Both the position numbers and the translations under genes were made by a program. Under the pieces are notes generated by a model, which saw only the letters and a program-made list of their open reading frames with translations, did not search any database and was not told where the DNA came from. Below, piece after piece: positions 36,133 through 45,697 of a stretch of DNA of 64,000 nt; the stretch's first letter is position 1; each line of letters begins with the position of its first letter. This DNA is from Clostridia bacterium (lineage in GTDB: Bacteria > Acidobacteriota > Terriglobia > Terriglobales > Acidobacteriaceae), in the NCBI GenBank assembly GCA_035561135.1, contig DATMYA010000079.1, forward strand, positions 96,204 through 160,203. Direction: 5' to 3'.

Positions 36133-37440
36133 TTACTTCGCCAGCTTCGAAAGTACGCCTTTCTTTTTTGTCTTTGCCTCGCGGCCGTCCAACTCGATCG
36201 AGGACTTCGCGGTCATGGCGTGCTCGTTCATTAGCAGAAACGCTCCAAGACCGTGGAAATCGTTCACCGGGCGTTTGCGGCCGAAGTAGTAAGCGCGATC
36301 CGAGACGTTCGTACCTTCGCAGATGTCGCTGATATTCGTGAGTCCATCCTCGCCGAACGTCAGTTTCGTCATCACGCCACGGTATCCTTTGGAAGCGACT
36401 TTCGCGTACTTTTGGCTGACATAGCCCCGCTCCACGGACAGCGATATCACATAGGTGAACATGCTGGAACTCGACGTCTCCAACCAGTTGTTGGGGTCTG
36501 CCCCCTGATCGATTACCTGGTACCACAACCCTGTCTTGCTATCTTGATATCGCGCAATCGACTTCACAAACTCCTGAAGTGTTGCGAGCACTTCGGCTCG
36601 CTTCGGGTGGTCTTTCGGCAACACCTCGAGCACATCGACCAGGGCCATTGCGTACCATCCCATGGCACGGCACCAGAATTCGGAAGCACGGTGGGTGGTC
36701 GGGTTCGCCCATTTCTGGGCGCCGGATTCGTCGTAAGCGTGGTAGAACAACCCAGTCCGAGGATCGCGCAAGTGGCTCGCATAGATTAGTAGCTGATTTG
36801 CGGCCTCGTCATTGGCGTACTTGCTGTCGCCGAATATCTGGCCATAACGAACGAGAAATGGCATGGACATGAACAAGCCATCGGCCCACAACTGATGTTG
36901 ACGGCTCGTCGCGTGCCACAACCCGCCATCCTTTGTTCGAGGATACGTATCGAAGCGCTGGCGGATTGATTCCGCGGCAATCTTGTACTTCGGTTCGCCT
37001 GTCTCTTTGTAGAGAACCAGCAGAAGGTTGCCGGGCAGCATGTAATCGAGTGCATTCATGCCGCGGTCGATCTTGCCGTTCTCATCCACATGCGAATCGA
37101 TCCAGTTCTTGATGTAGCTTAGGTAGCGAGGGTCTTCTGTCCTTTTGAAAACGAGATACTGGCCAAATAGGTAGAGAGACTTCGCGTACCCCCACGAGCC
37201 CAATTCTTTGGGTCCGGGATAACGCTGCATAGTGGACTCGACCAACGCTGTGGATAGGTCAGAGCTGATCGGCGCTTTCGCGGAATTTACCCCGCTGCCG
37301 CCAACAACTGCGACCACAGCACCCGCAGTGGCGTTCTCCACCGCTTGTGCCTGCTGTCCCTGGAACGCGGAGCCGGCTGCGTAGCTTACAGTTAAGAGTA
37401 GAAATGACAACACTAACCAACGTGGCTTCCACGAACTCAT
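36133..37440 (-). CDS. GH105 unsaturated rhamnogalacturonyl hydrolase
   Basis: A 435-residue secreted (alpha/alpha)6-barrel protein. After a signal peptide (about 1-25) it shows GH105 segments: LDYMLPGNLLLVLY, the RQHQLWADGLFMSMPFLVRY block (acidic catalytic region), GLFYHAYDES, ASEFWCRAMGWYAMALVDVL and ETSSSSMFTYVI. It would remove the unsaturated galacturonyl residue left by a pectate or rhamnogalacturonan lyase. The ATG at 37440 has GGAGGG seven bases upstream; longer readings overlap the preceding gene. It starts 29 bases after the stop of the GH101-like gene, so the two form an operon. Confidence 0.87.
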   Translation of the reverse strand: MSSWKPRWLVLSFLLLTVSYAAGSAFQGQQAQAVENATAGAVVAVVGGSGVNSAKAPISSDLSTALVESTMQRYPGPKELGSWGYAKSLYLFGQYLVFKRTEDPRYLSYIKNWIDSHVDENGKIDRGMNALDYMLPGNLLLVLYKETGEPKYKIAAESIRQRFDTYPRTKDGGLWHATSRQHQLWADGLFMSMPFLVRYGQIFGDSKYANDEAANQLLIYASHLRDPRTGLFYHAYDESGAQKWANPTTHRASEFWCRAMGWYAMALVDVLEVLPKDHPKRAEVLATLQEFVKSIARYQDSKTGLWYQVIDQGADPNNWLETSSSSMFTYVISLSVERGYVSQKYAKVASKGYRGVMTKLTFGEDGLTNISDICEGTNVSDRAYYFGRKRPVNDFHGLGAFLLMNEHAMTAKSSIELDGREAKTKKKGVLSKLAK

Positions 37441-37468
37441 CCCATGCCCTCCGGCAGGACCTTGCCTG

Positions 37469-39703
37469 TTATGAATTTCCATCGCGGGCTGCAAGATGCG
37501 CCCTCGCTTGTTCTCCGTCCCGATACACAAGAACCGGCCGTCCCGCAGGGACTTGCACGACCACTTTCCCGCTCTCGACGCGGTGATCAACCCGTTCGGC
37601 TTGGCCGGTGAAGAGCGCGAAGGCCGCAATCTTTTCCGTCCTCCACCCAGATGGGAGCGCAGCAGACAACTCGCCGGATTGCTGGGCGTAGAAAGCAATG
37701 CGATCGTCGCCCATTGGACAGAACGTGGCGAAAGTGCGCGCTATCTCCGCTCCGTCCGCAAAAATCGCATATGTCTTCGCTTTCCAGTTGATGTCGACGC
37801 GGGAATTCCCCTCCAGGTCGATTACGGTACGGTCACCTTCGCGCCTGTAGCCCTCGACGTTGCGCTTGTGAATCCTGAACCAGGGCGCCATCGCGAAATA
37901 GAAGAGGTCGGTAATCTGGCGCCGGTCGGTGGCGGCATGAAACATTACGTGCGGCGCTGCATTGTAGAAGAAAACCTGCAGCAACCGGTCCAGCAACTCG
38001 CCTTTTAGGCCGAATCCCCAGACTCCACTCTGGCGGTAGATGGTTGGCAGCATCGGAATCGGCTTGCCGTCAAAAGGGCAAGGCTGGGGGTTGGGCATCG
38101 TCCAGTAGAAACTGACCTTTCCGATAAACGGATACCGCACCGTTTCCGAGCTCACGTCCACGCCATGCTTGGCGAACTGTTCGAGGATCTTGTAACGGCC
38201 TTCCACCAGGTTCTTGTATCCGCTCGCCGGGTTCGCCGTGTCCCAGTCGTTGCGAACGGCGAAATACGACAGCACATCAACGTGCGTCGTTTCGCGCAGC
38301 TTATATTTTTCGCAAGTGCGATCGACGCGCGCAAGTCCAGCGGCCTTGACGTATTTCGCCATGCCGAGAATGTAGGAATCTTCGCCCGTCCAATTGCGGC
38401 TCTTCCAAAGCTCCTGATCGGGCCGCCGCGCAATCAGGTCCGGATTCCATGCTGGGCTGCTGCGATACGCGTCGTCGTAGTTGTCCGAGAAGGTGACGGT
38501 GCAGTTACGCTCGCGCCCGGCGCTCATTAGTTTCATCAGCCCGTCATAGCCGCCGATCCTCTCGTCGACTTCGTCGATTGCCGGATAGCCGGTGTCCTTA
38601 CCGCGATATTGCCAGCCCCACAGGTGAACTACTTGCGCCCAGTTATCTGTGAGGGCCGCGACTTCCTGAATCAACTGCTCACATTCCTGAAATGTGGATA
38701 GAGGTTTTTCCCAGGTCGGCTCGTCGCAGCGGATTCCGTACACGAATCGATTGTCGTAGTATTCGGTCGGACTCTTCGCGATTCGGTTCCGCACGAGTTT
38801 GGCGCCGTCCAACCAGTCCACAGTTGCCCCAGGCCGGGCGGCAATGAAGTCCAATCGGCAGCTGGATTTCTGTCCAACAATAAGATTCGGGGTTCGCGAG
38901 TTTCCGGCGACGCACGGAACTTCCTTCCCCAAGTTCATGTCGTAGCAATCCCGCCCATTCACGCGGAACGTCTTTGTTGTGCCCAGCGACACCCGACGGC
39001 GGCCTTGCTCGCCATCGACGTGCAGCTCGGTGCCATCCATGAAGGCGGTGACTTCCTGGGCGCAGAGAGCGCGGTCAGTACCCACCATCACAACAGGCAG
39101 CGTACTCAGCACATTGCCCCAGAACGAGTTTCGGCGGAGCACACCGGGTTTCGCTTTGCTGAGCTGCGCGAGATTGCCACCGTCATCGCCGTGTGCCAGC
39201 CAGCCATCACCGTCTTCCTCGCACACCGTTACGAGTCGCGGCAGCTTTACATCGATCAGTTCATAGCCGTTTTGTTCTTGAACGTCTTCCAGGGTGACAT
39301 GGAGAGTCGCGGCATCGAGCATGTATCTAAGCATGAAGCTGCCTGCGAGCTTGCCTTGATCCATCGCGCGATATCGGAAATCAGCCTGCTGCTGGGTAGC
39401 TTTGACCTTTTCCGGGACAATCTCCAGGTTCGTGAACTTCCATTGCGCACGTTGACAGATCGCGACCGCGACGCGCCCTGAAGACTGGTCGCCCCTGAGC
39501 CGCGCACCGTTGGAGAGGCGATACTCGAACGGCACGCCGCGCTGGCCATCGAGCACGATCTGGAGTTGGGCTGATGAAAGAACTACAGGTTCCGCAGCCT
39601 TGCTCGCCAGCGCATTCGATTCGGCAGACAGCAACGGCAGCGAACCTGAAGCCCAGCCAAGCAGGCCACAACCACTTAACCGCAGGAAGGCGCGACGACG
39701 CAT
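37469..39703 (-). CDS. Large Tat-exported protein, possibly GH101-like glycosidase
   Basis: A 744-residue protein beginning MRRRAFLRLSGCGLLGW, a twin-arginine leader. An N-terminal beta-rich region (about 40-310) is followed by a probable barrel. The segment LWGWQYRGKDTGYPAIDEVDE, followed by RIGGYDGLMKLMSAGRERNC and FSDNYDDAYRSSPAWN, resembles the catalytic-domain entry of GH101 endo-alpha-N-acetylgalactosaminidases (GWQ..GHDSG, igkRxGG). A C-terminal beta region follows (about 640-740). The match rests on a few motifs, so family assignment is tentative; catalytic residues were not pinned down. It pairs with a GH105 gene and lies downstream of a DeoR regulator, so the substrate may be a plant polysaccharide and not mucin. 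Confidence 0.5.
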   Translation of the reverse strand: MRRRAFLRLSGCGLLGWASGSLPLLSAESNALASKAAEPVVLSSAQLQIVLDGQRGVPFEYRLSNGARLRGDQSSGRVAVAICQRAQWKFTNLEIVPEKVKATQQQADFRYRAMDQGKLAGSFMLRYMLDAATLHVTLEDVQEQNGYELIDVKLPRLVTVCEEDGDGWLAHGDDGGNLAQLSKAKPGVLRRNSFWGNVLSTLPVVMVGTDRALCAQEVTAFMDGTELHVDGEQGRRRVSLGTTKTFRVNGRDCYDMNLGKEVPCVAGNSRTPNLIVGQKSSCRLDFIAARPGATVDWLDGAKLVRNRIAKSPTEYYDNRFVYGIRCDEPTWEKPLSTFQECEQLIQEVAALTDNWAQVVHLWGWQYRGKDTGYPAIDEVDERIGGYDGLMKLMSAGRERNCTVTFSDNYDDAYRSSPAWNPDLIARRPDQELWKSRNWTGEDSYILGMAKYVKAAGLARVDRTCEKYKLRETTHVDVLSYFAVRNDWDTANPASGYKNLVEGRYKILEQFAKHGVDVSSETVRYPFIGKVSFYWTMPNPQPCPFDGKPIPMLPTIYRQSGVWGFGLKGELLDRLLQVFFYNAAPHVMFHAATDRRQITDLFYFAMAPWFRIHKRNVEGYRREGDRTVIDLEGNSRVDINWKAKTYAIFADGAEIARTFATFCPMGDDRIAFYAQQSGELSAALPSGWRTEKIAAFALFTGQAERVDHRVESGKVVVQVPAGRPVLVYRDGEQARAHLAARDGNS

Positions 39704-39755
39704 GAAAGTGTTCTCCGAAAAATTGAGAGTTTGGTGGACATATTAGTCCACAACT

Positions 39756-39762
39756 GTTCACA
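39756..39762. promoter_or_regulatory. TTCACA half-site upstream of the GH101-like gene
   Basis: A single GTTCACA lies 53 bases upstream of the start. It matches one arm of the palindrome at 32338. On its own a 7-base match is weak evidence. Confidence 0.25.
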
Positions 39763-39844
39763 AAACAACAGAGACCGATATGTCAGTTGGTTTAGGAACA
39801 AAGAAACGGCAGGCACAAGGGAGAGATCAGAACAGAGAAAGGAA

Positions 39845-39875
39845 GAGGACGTGGTAGTTAACGAACCACGTCCTC
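39845..39875 (-). terminator. Terminator of the DeoR-family gene
   Basis: An 11-bp perfect stem (39845-39855 with 39865-39875) lies 40 bases beyond the stop; a pyrimidine-rich tract follows on the minus strand. Confidence 0.65.
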
Positions 39876-39915
39876 ACATGCATTTGGCCCTAGGGCAGAT
39901 TCAGAGAAGTGCGAT

Positions 39916-40740
39916 TCACCGCGCACGGGCGGAGGGTTGAGCGACAGATCGCAATTCTGATGACATTGCGCTGCTTGCGTCGGATGCGACCAGAAAGTCG
40001 ACACCGTTTTTGCGAAGCATTTCCCTGTACTCCGGAGCGAGCCCGTCGTCGGAAACAACCAGATCGATGTCCTCTAGGTCCGCAACATGAACCATCGCAT
40101 CGCGGCCAAACTTCGAGTGATCAGCCACGATGATGACTTTCCTTGCCGCCTTGATCATCGACCTGATCGACTCGACGATGAGCGTATTGGTATCGCTGAT
40201 ACCTGCTTCCGTAATCCCGCGCACTCCCATGATCAGTACGTCGGCAGCGATACTACTGAGCATTCGTTCGCAAATGGGCCCCAGTTGGACGCCGAGCCGC
40301 GGATACACGTACCCGCCTGTCAAAGTCACCTCGACGCGTTTGCAGTCCCAGAAAATTTGCGCCACTGGGATCGAATTCGTAATGACCTGGATAGGACGAT
40401 CAAACAGGTTGCGAGCGACTTCGACGACAGTGGAGCCGCCACCGAGCAGCACCGTTTGTCCATCTTCAATCAGTCGTGCGGCGACCTTGCCGATCTGTAC
40501 CTTCTCTTCCTGGCAGCTGCTGGAGAGTCGTCCAAAATCCAGGATCTCGTCCCGTACCTGAAGGGAGATAGCGCCACCATGGACCCTGCGCACCAGGCCT
40601 TCCTGTTCGAGTTCGATCAGGTCCCGGCGAATACTTGAACGGGAGGCGTTTAGCCTTTTACAAAGTTCGTTCAGATCGATGAATTCTTCTTCCTTTGCAA
40701 AGAATTCCTTGACCTTCAGTTTGCGTTCGGCAGGTCTCAT
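39916..40740 (-). CDS. DeoR-family transcriptional regulator
   Basis: A 274-residue regulator. Residues 5-60 form a DeoR-type winged helix (RKLKVKEFFAKEEEFIDLNELCKRLNASRSSIRRDLIELE, then EGLVRRVHGGA). The C-terminal DeoRC sugar-phosphate-sensing domain shows LLGGGSTVVEVAR, ITNSIPVA, LTGGYVYPRLGVQLGP, and the VADHSKFGRDA segment. Such proteins respond to a phosphorylated sugar; KDG- or deoxy-sugar-phosphates are candidates here. It is divergent from a GH29 gene across a 235-base gap carrying TTCAC motifs, and next to the GH101-like/GH105 pair, so local regulation of the hydrolases is likely. Confidence 0.92.
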   Translation of the reverse strand: MRPAERKLKVKEFFAKEEEFIDLNELCKRLNASRSSIRRDLIELEQEGLVRRVHGGAISLQVRDEILDFGRLSSSCQEEKVQIGKVAARLIEDGQTVLLGGGSTVVEVARNLFDRPIQVITNSIPVAQIFWDCKRVEVTLTGGYVYPRLGVQLGPICERMLSSIAADVLIMGVRGITEAGISDTNTLIVESIRSMIKAARKVIIVADHSKFGRDAMVHVADLEDIDLVVSDDGLAPEYREMLRKNGVDFLVASDASSAMSSELRSVAQPSARAR

Positions 40741-40804
40741 TCGAAAAATTATAGCACCCAGTGTTCAAGACCGGAATGGAGGTTTGAATTTTCCTGATTG
40801 AGAT

Positions 40805-40840
40805 GTGAACGCTTTTGCACTATTTTGTTGAACGGTTCAC
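40805..40840. promoter_or_regulatory. Inverted TTCAC half-sites between deoR and GH29 genes
   Basis: GTGAAC at 40805-40810 and GTTCAC at 40835-40840 face each other across 24 bases; the second is embedded in GAACG-N5-CGTTC. They match the arms of the sites at 23681 and 32338. Autoregulation by the DeoR protein is one reading. Confidence 0.4.
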
Positions 40841-40975
40841 GTTCTTCCAAGTCAGGGACATTTGTGCCTCTGCTGAAGCGCGTCACGCAGTAACAGCTTT
40901 CACCCTGCTTCGGCGCGTACGGCATTGAGGTCACCGACAAATCCGTCTTTCTGTTTCTTGAATGGAGACTCTGAA

Positions 40976-42340
40976 ATGAGCGACAACTTTACGAGGCGCG
41001 ATCTGCTGAAGGGTACAGGAGCTTCGCTGGTTGCACTGGCGGCCACTCCGGCCCTCTCAGCGCTGCAGGCCCAACCCGCTACTCAAGCGGCAACTCCGAG
41101 CGATAAGCCCTACCCCAAACCTATCGCCACGGCCATCCCCGAACGAATGCGGTGGTGGAATGAGGCACGGTTTGGCATGTTCATTCACTGGGGCCTGTAC
41201 AGCGTTCTCGGCCGGCACGAATGGGCGATGGAGAACGAAGGCATTCCGGTGAAGGATTATGAGCAGCTCGCTCATCGCTTCAATCCGAATCCCAATGCAG
41301 CCCGTGCCTGGGCAAAGCTGGCAAAGCAAGCCGGGATGAAGTACATGGTGATGACCACCAAGCACCATGAAGGCTACTGCAACTTCGACACAAAACTGAC
41401 GAACTTCTGCTCTACGAAACAGGCGCCGGGACGCGATCTCGTACGTGAATACGTGGATGCAGCCCGCGCCGAGGGACTTCGCGTCGGCTTCTATTACTCA
41501 CTGATGGATTGGCACCACCCGGACGGCGCGCGCTGCAAACAAGATGAATCGGCCCGGAAACGGTTTGTGGAATACAGTCACGGCCTCATCCGCGAACTGA
41601 TGACGAATTACGGAAAGGTCGACATCCTCTGGTACGACGTTTCGTGGCCGCTCAGTGCCGATGAGTGGGAATCCGAGCGCATGAACGAAATGGTGTTCAA
41701 ACTTCAGCCTGGCATCATCGTCAACAACCGAAACAGGTTGCCGGGCGACTTCGCCACACCTGAACAGAAGATCACCGCTGAAACGCGTCCGTGGGAAGCC
41801 TGCATGACCCTGAACGACAGTTGGGGTTATCAGCCCGGGGACAATGCATGGAAAACTCCCCAGCAGGTAGTTCGTAATCTTGTCTCGTGCGTACGCGATG
41901 GCGGCAACTATTTGCTGAACATCGGACCGAAACCGGATGGCTCAATCCCCGAAGAATCGGTACGCATTCTGACCGAAGTCGGCCAATGGGTATCCAAGAA
42001 CGGCGATGCTATCTACGGTTCCGATCCTTGCCAGGTGCGTCGCTCCAACTACGCCAGCTTCACGCGCAAGGGCAACACGCTCTACATGCACGTCCATTTC
42101 TGGCCCGGAGACTACGTTGCGGTAAGCGGTCTGTTGACGAAGGTGACTTCGGCAAAATTGCTGTCCACAGGGAAACCGGTCAGTTTCGAGCAGGACAAGT
42201 TCCGCGTTCGCTTCACCGGTCTTCCAAAAGAAGCACCCGATCACCCAGTCACTACGATCGCTCTCGAGTGCGAGTCCGAACCGATGCAGGACCAGTACTT
42301 TGTCCGCAACGGACGGCCTCGCGAAGGTGTCGGCACCTAG
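40976..42340 (+). CDS. GH29 alpha-L-fucosidase, Tat-exported
   Basis: A 454-residue enzyme with a Tat leader (FTRRDLLKGTGASLVALAATPALS). GH29 landmarks: MRWWNEARFGMFIHWGLYS, MVMTTKHHEGYCNFDT, GFYYSLMDWHHPD, and VDILWYDVSW, whose Asp is the expected nucleophile. GNYLLNIGPKPDG follows. It would release terminal alpha-L-fucose in the periplasm by a retaining mechanism. The ATG at 40976 follows GGAG by eight bases. It is transcribed with the third GH28 gene downstream (97 bases, but with a terminator between). One of three GH29 genes in the window. Confidence 0.9.
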   Translation: MSDNFTRRDLLKGTGASLVALAATPALSALQAQPATQAATPSDKPYPKPIATAIPERMRWWNEARFGMFIHWGLYSVLGRHEWAMENEGIPVKDYEQLAHRFNPNPNAARAWAKLAKQAGMKYMVMTTKHHEGYCNFDTKLTNFCSTKQAPGRDLVREYVDAARAEGLRVGFYYSLMDWHHPDGARCKQDESARKRFVEYSHGLIRELMTNYGKVDILWYDVSWPLSADEWESERMNEMVFKLQPGIIVNNRNRLPGDFATPEQKITAETRPWEACMTLNDSWGYQPGDNAWKTPQQVVRNLVSCVRDGGNYLLNIGPKPDGSIPEESVRILTEVGQWVSKNGDAIYGSDPCQVRRSNYASFTRKGNTLYMHVHFWPGDYVAVSGLLTKVTSAKLLSTGKPVSFEQDKFRVRFTGLPKEAPDHPVTTIALECESEPMQDQYFVRNGRPREGVGT

Positions 42341-42368
42341 CCGACCGCTCACAACTGAATGCAATCTG

Positions 42369-42397
42369 AGAAGGCGGGGCCAACCCCGCCTTCTTCA
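42369..42397 (+). terminator. Intrinsic terminator after the GH29 gene
   Basis: An 11-bp GC-rich stem (42369-42379 with 42384-42394) and 4-base loop, followed by a short T-containing stretch, 28 bases after the stop. It may only partly stop transcription into the next gene. Confidence 0.75.
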
Positions 42398-42436
42398 CGC
42401 AAAATTTTTGTTCACGTACATTTTCAAGGATGGGCC

Positions 42437-44134
42437 ATGGCCAGTTCAGATGATCGTTTGTTATCCAGAAGGAAGTGGATGGGCGCTGCGGCGACGGCCT
42501 CGTTGGGCACGGGCTTGCTCGCGGTGACCGCGGCGGCGCAGTCGCCTAAGGCGGGTGCGGCGGGGAACACGCTTGGCGTGCGCACTTACAACATTCGGGA
42601 CTTCGGCGCGAAAGGCGACGGAGCCACACTCGACACGGCTGCGCTCCAGGCGGCCATCGATATCTGCGCAAAGGAACAAGGCGGGACCGTCCTGGTGCCC
42701 GCCGGTGTGTTCGTTATCGGAACGGTCGAGATGAAGAGCAACGTAACGCTGCACATCTCGGCTGGAGGAAAACTGCTGGGCAGCGCCGATGGCAGACAGT
42801 ACCACGCCATTGATGCCATCCCGCTAACCGGAGACCACACGCTCAATGATGGAAACGTTGCGCTGATCTTTGCTGTCAATGCCCGGAACGTGCGCATTGA
42901 GGGCCCGGGCACGATCGACGGGCAGGGCGCTCAGTTCCGTAGCCCGAGCAAGGGAGTGCCGCCTCCGTCGGGAATTGGCGGCAGCCGTCGCCCGTACCAC
43001 ATGCTGTTTTACCGTTGCGAGCATCTTGCGGTGCGGGATATTTTCCTGACCGCCTGCGCATTTCATTCGGTACGCATTATTAAGTCCAAGTACGTGAACC
43101 TGGACGGCATTCACATCCACAACCGGGTGAATAGTAACAACGACGGGTTTCACTTCGTTAGTGCCGAGCACGTACACCTCAGCAACTGCACCGTGGAATG
43201 CCAGGATGACGCCTGTGCCCTGTTCGGCAGTTGCAAATTCATAACGGTTACAAATTGCTCGTTCAGTACACGGTGGTCGGTATTTCGGTTCGGCGGCGGT
43301 GAGGCGGAAAACATCACCGTATCCAACTGCCTCATCTACGACACGTTCGGCTGTCCAATCAAACTGCGCTGCTCTTCGGGGTCACGCTTCGAGAACATTT
43401 CTTTTTCCAACCTGGTAATGAAGAACGTGACGGGTCCAATCTCCATCGGCCTCGGTCCACAACCGCGAAGGGCTGATCGTCCCGCACCAGAGACGACGAC
43501 GCCTGAGAAGCCGGGTATCGTTCGCAACATTTCCTTCAGTGGAATTCACGCCACGGTGGTTGTGCCGTTTCAGCTTCCAGACGTCCCATTCCGCAGCGGG
43601 TACAACCCTGGCGAGATTAAGTCGTGCATGGCTCTGAACGGGATGAACGACGGATTCATTGAGAACGTCAGTTTCAATGATGTTCATGTAACATTCGCTG
43701 GTGGCGGGACAGCCGAGGACGCGGCCGTGCGAGATGTGCCGAAGGTGGCGGGCGAATACTACCAGGCCGGGGTATATCCGGCGTATGCCCTGTTTGCGCG
43801 CAACGTCAAAGGGCTCACGCTCAACAATATTCGGTTCGAGGTGAGCGCACCTGAACTGCGGCCAGCAATGGTGTTCGATACTGTCGAGGATGTTGCGGTG
43901 AGCGGGTTCAGCGCGCAGGGAAACCGTGAAGCGGAATCCTTGCTGCGCTTTATCGGGAGCCGAGATGTCCTGCTGAGTGCCAGCCGGCTGATTTCACCGG
44001 CGTCCGTATTCCTCCAGGTAGAAGGTGCGGCAAGCGGCGGGATCACGATCGACGGAGGAGACCTGTCAAAGGCGGCAAAGCCTTTGGCGTTCGCGGCGGG
44101 AGCGAAGGAAGAGGCTGTAAAGCTGCGTTCGTAG
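42437..44134 (+). CDS. Divergent GH28-type beta-helix protein, Tat-exported
   Basis: A 565-residue protein with a Tat leader (LSRRKWMGAAATASLGTGLLAVTAAA) and a pectinase-type start (TYNIRDFGAKGDGATLDTAALQAAID). The beta-helix follows with RIEGPGTIDGQG, NSNNDGFHF (in the NTDG position), ECQDDACALFG (Asp pair) and RFGGGEAENI in place of the IGSE/RIK region. It is clearly related to GH28 but more remote than the other two copies; the conserved Arg-x-Lys appears as IKLRC. Linkage specificity is not predictable. AAGGA lies six bases before the ATG at 42437; the ATG at 42359 lies in the terminator. Confidence 0.72.
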   Translation: MASSDDRLLSRRKWMGAAATASLGTGLLAVTAAAQSPKAGAAGNTLGVRTYNIRDFGAKGDGATLDTAALQAAIDICAKEQGGTVLVPAGVFVIGTVEMKSNVTLHISAGGKLLGSADGRQYHAIDAIPLTGDHTLNDGNVALIFAVNARNVRIEGPGTIDGQGAQFRSPSKGVPPPSGIGGSRRPYHMLFYRCEHLAVRDIFLTACAFHSVRIIKSKYVNLDGIHIHNRVNSNNDGFHFVSAEHVHLSNCTVECQDDACALFGSCKFITVTNCSFSTRWSVFRFGGGEAENITVSNCLIYDTFGCPIKLRCSSGSRFENISFSNLVMKNVTGPISIGLGPQPRRADRPAPETTTPEKPGIVRNISFSGIHATVVVPFQLPDVPFRSGYNPGEIKSCMALNGMNDGFIENVSFNDVHVTFAGGGTAEDAAVRDVPKVAGEYYQAGVYPAYALFARNVKGLTLNNIRFEVSAPELRPAMVFDTVEDVAVSGFSAQGNREAESLLRFIGSRDVLLSASRLISPASVFLQVEGAASGGITIDGGDLSKAAKPLAFAAGAKEEAVKLRS

Positions 44135-44158
44135 GCGTCGAAACAGGATGAAAAACAA

Positions 44159-44199
44159 AGCCCAGACTACTCATCTCATCGGATGATCAAGTCTGGGCT
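44159..44199. terminator. Bidirectional hairpin terminator
   Basis: A 10-bp stem (44159-44168 with 44190-44199), with a second internal 5-bp pairing, lies between the converging GH28 and GH29 genes; an A-rich stretch on its left gives T residues for the minus-strand transcript. Confidence 0.65.
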
Positions 44200-44252
44200 G
44201 TTCAACTTCAGCGCCGCCGTGCTGGCCGTGCTTCACTCTGTTCTGCTCTCTT

Positions 44253-45629
44253 TTACTTAATTACCGGCGCGCCTTTGAACTTCAGGACAACGGTTGAGGA
44301 GATCTTGTCCGGTGCAGTTGCGGGCAAACTCAGGACTACACCACCGTCGCTCGCAGCGGACTGGAGTCTCTTCCCGTCTGCCAGCAACGTGGCGGATTCT
44401 ATAGTGTTCCTCAAACCAGGCACGAGCAGTTTTCCATCTTTGGGCCAGTCGAATACATGGAGATAGAGCGTGGTGCTGTCGCCCGAAACTTTCTTCGTGC
44501 ACCGTCCCCAGTCCAACTGCTTGAACGGGCTGCCGGCAGTTCCATAGATGGACTCGCCATTCACCTTCATCCAGCTGCCGATTTCCTTCAGCCGCTCCAC
44601 CGAGCCCGCGGGAATTAGGCCTTCGCCCGTTGGTCCTACATTGAGAAGGAAGTTGCCGCTCTTGCTGGCGATATCGATCAGATTGCGAACGAGTGTTTCA
44701 GTGGGCTTCCAGTTTTCGTCGCCCAAGTAGTATCCCCAATGCCGGTTCAGAGTCATGCAGGTTTCCCATGGATCGGGATAGCCGCCTTCCGGGATATTCT
44801 GTTCCGCTACTCGATAGTCGCCCATCCGGTTCCCAACACGCTGGTTGACAATGGTGTTCGGCTGTAGGCTGTGCACCAGGCGGAGAAGTTCTTCGCTCTG
44901 CGCGCGGGATATTTTTTCAGGCGTGTCGAACCACAAGATGCTCGGCTGATACTGCGTTAGCAGTTCCTTGATCTGCGGCTTGACCTTGCGCTCGAAGTAT
45001 TTCGTAAAATCTTTCTTGCTCTCGTCCGGATAATCCCACGTGTTGCTTCGATAGCCGTCGCGGGTAGGCACATCAGGATCTTGCCAGTCACGCCCGAGCG
45101 AGTAATAAACACCGAACTTAAGCCCCTGCCGGCGCGCCGCATCCGCCAGTTCCTGGATGGGGTCACGCGCAAACGGCGTTCGGATCACAATGTTATAGTT
45201 CGAGGACTTGCTGTTGAACATCGCAAAGCCGTCATGGTGCTTGGACGTTATCACCATGTACTTCATCCCAGCGTCCTTCGCGATGCGCACCCATTCATCG
45301 GCGTTGAACTTTTCGGGGTCGAACTCATCGGCGATCTTCTCGTACTCGCGGAGAGGTATCTGCAAGTGCCGCATCATGTGCTCGGTCTTGCCGTCCTTCC
45401 CGTTGTACTGACAACCGTTTTGGGAGTAGAGCCCCCAATGAATGAACATGCCGAAACGCGCATCATTAAACCATTCCATGCGCTTGGCCACTTCTTCCAC
45501 AGGATCAAGCTTTATAAGCGAACGGTCAGCATGAGCGTCGCCAGTATCGACCGGCGTAGCGGCATTCTGGCCGATGGCACACAGGCTTAGTATTACGACA
45601 AAAAGTAGAGCTTTTACGAACCTAATCAT
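44253..45629 (-). CDS. GH29 alpha-L-fucosidase, Sec-exported
   Basis: A 458-residue secreted enzyme with a signal peptide (about 1-21). Motifs: RMEWFNDARFGMFIHWGLYS, MVITSKHHDGFAMF, GVYYSLGRDWQDPD, and SILWFDTPEK with the expected nucleophile Asp; then GNFLLNVGPTGEG. The ATG at 45629 follows GGAGGAA; a GTG one codon upstream is the alternative. It lies 69 bases downstream of a GH105 gene, so fucose removal and unsaturated-uronate removal are probably co-expressed. Confidence 0.9.
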   Translation of the reverse strand: MIRFVKALLFVVILSLCAIGQNAATPVDTGDAHADRSLIKLDPVEEVAKRMEWFNDARFGMFIHWGLYSQNGCQYNGKDGKTEHMMRHLQIPLREYEKIADEFDPEKFNADEWVRIAKDAGMKYMVITSKHHDGFAMFNSKSSNYNIVIRTPFARDPIQELADAARRQGLKFGVYYSLGRDWQDPDVPTRDGYRSNTWDYPDESKKDFTKYFERKVKPQIKELLTQYQPSILWFDTPEKISRAQSEELLRLVHSLQPNTIVNQRVGNRMGDYRVAEQNIPEGGYPDPWETCMTLNRHWGYYLGDENWKPTETLVRNLIDIASKSGNFLLNVGPTGEGLIPAGSVERLKEIGSWMKVNGESIYGTAGSPFKQLDWGRCTKKVSGDSTTLYLHVFDWPKDGKLLVPGLRNTIESATLLADGKRLQSAASDGGVVLSLPATAPDKISSTVVLKFKGAPVIK

Positions 45630-45697
45630 CACTTCCTCCGAACCTTTGTAAAACTGGATTTCAGAACCTGACAGGCGTTACAACCTGGAATTCACGC

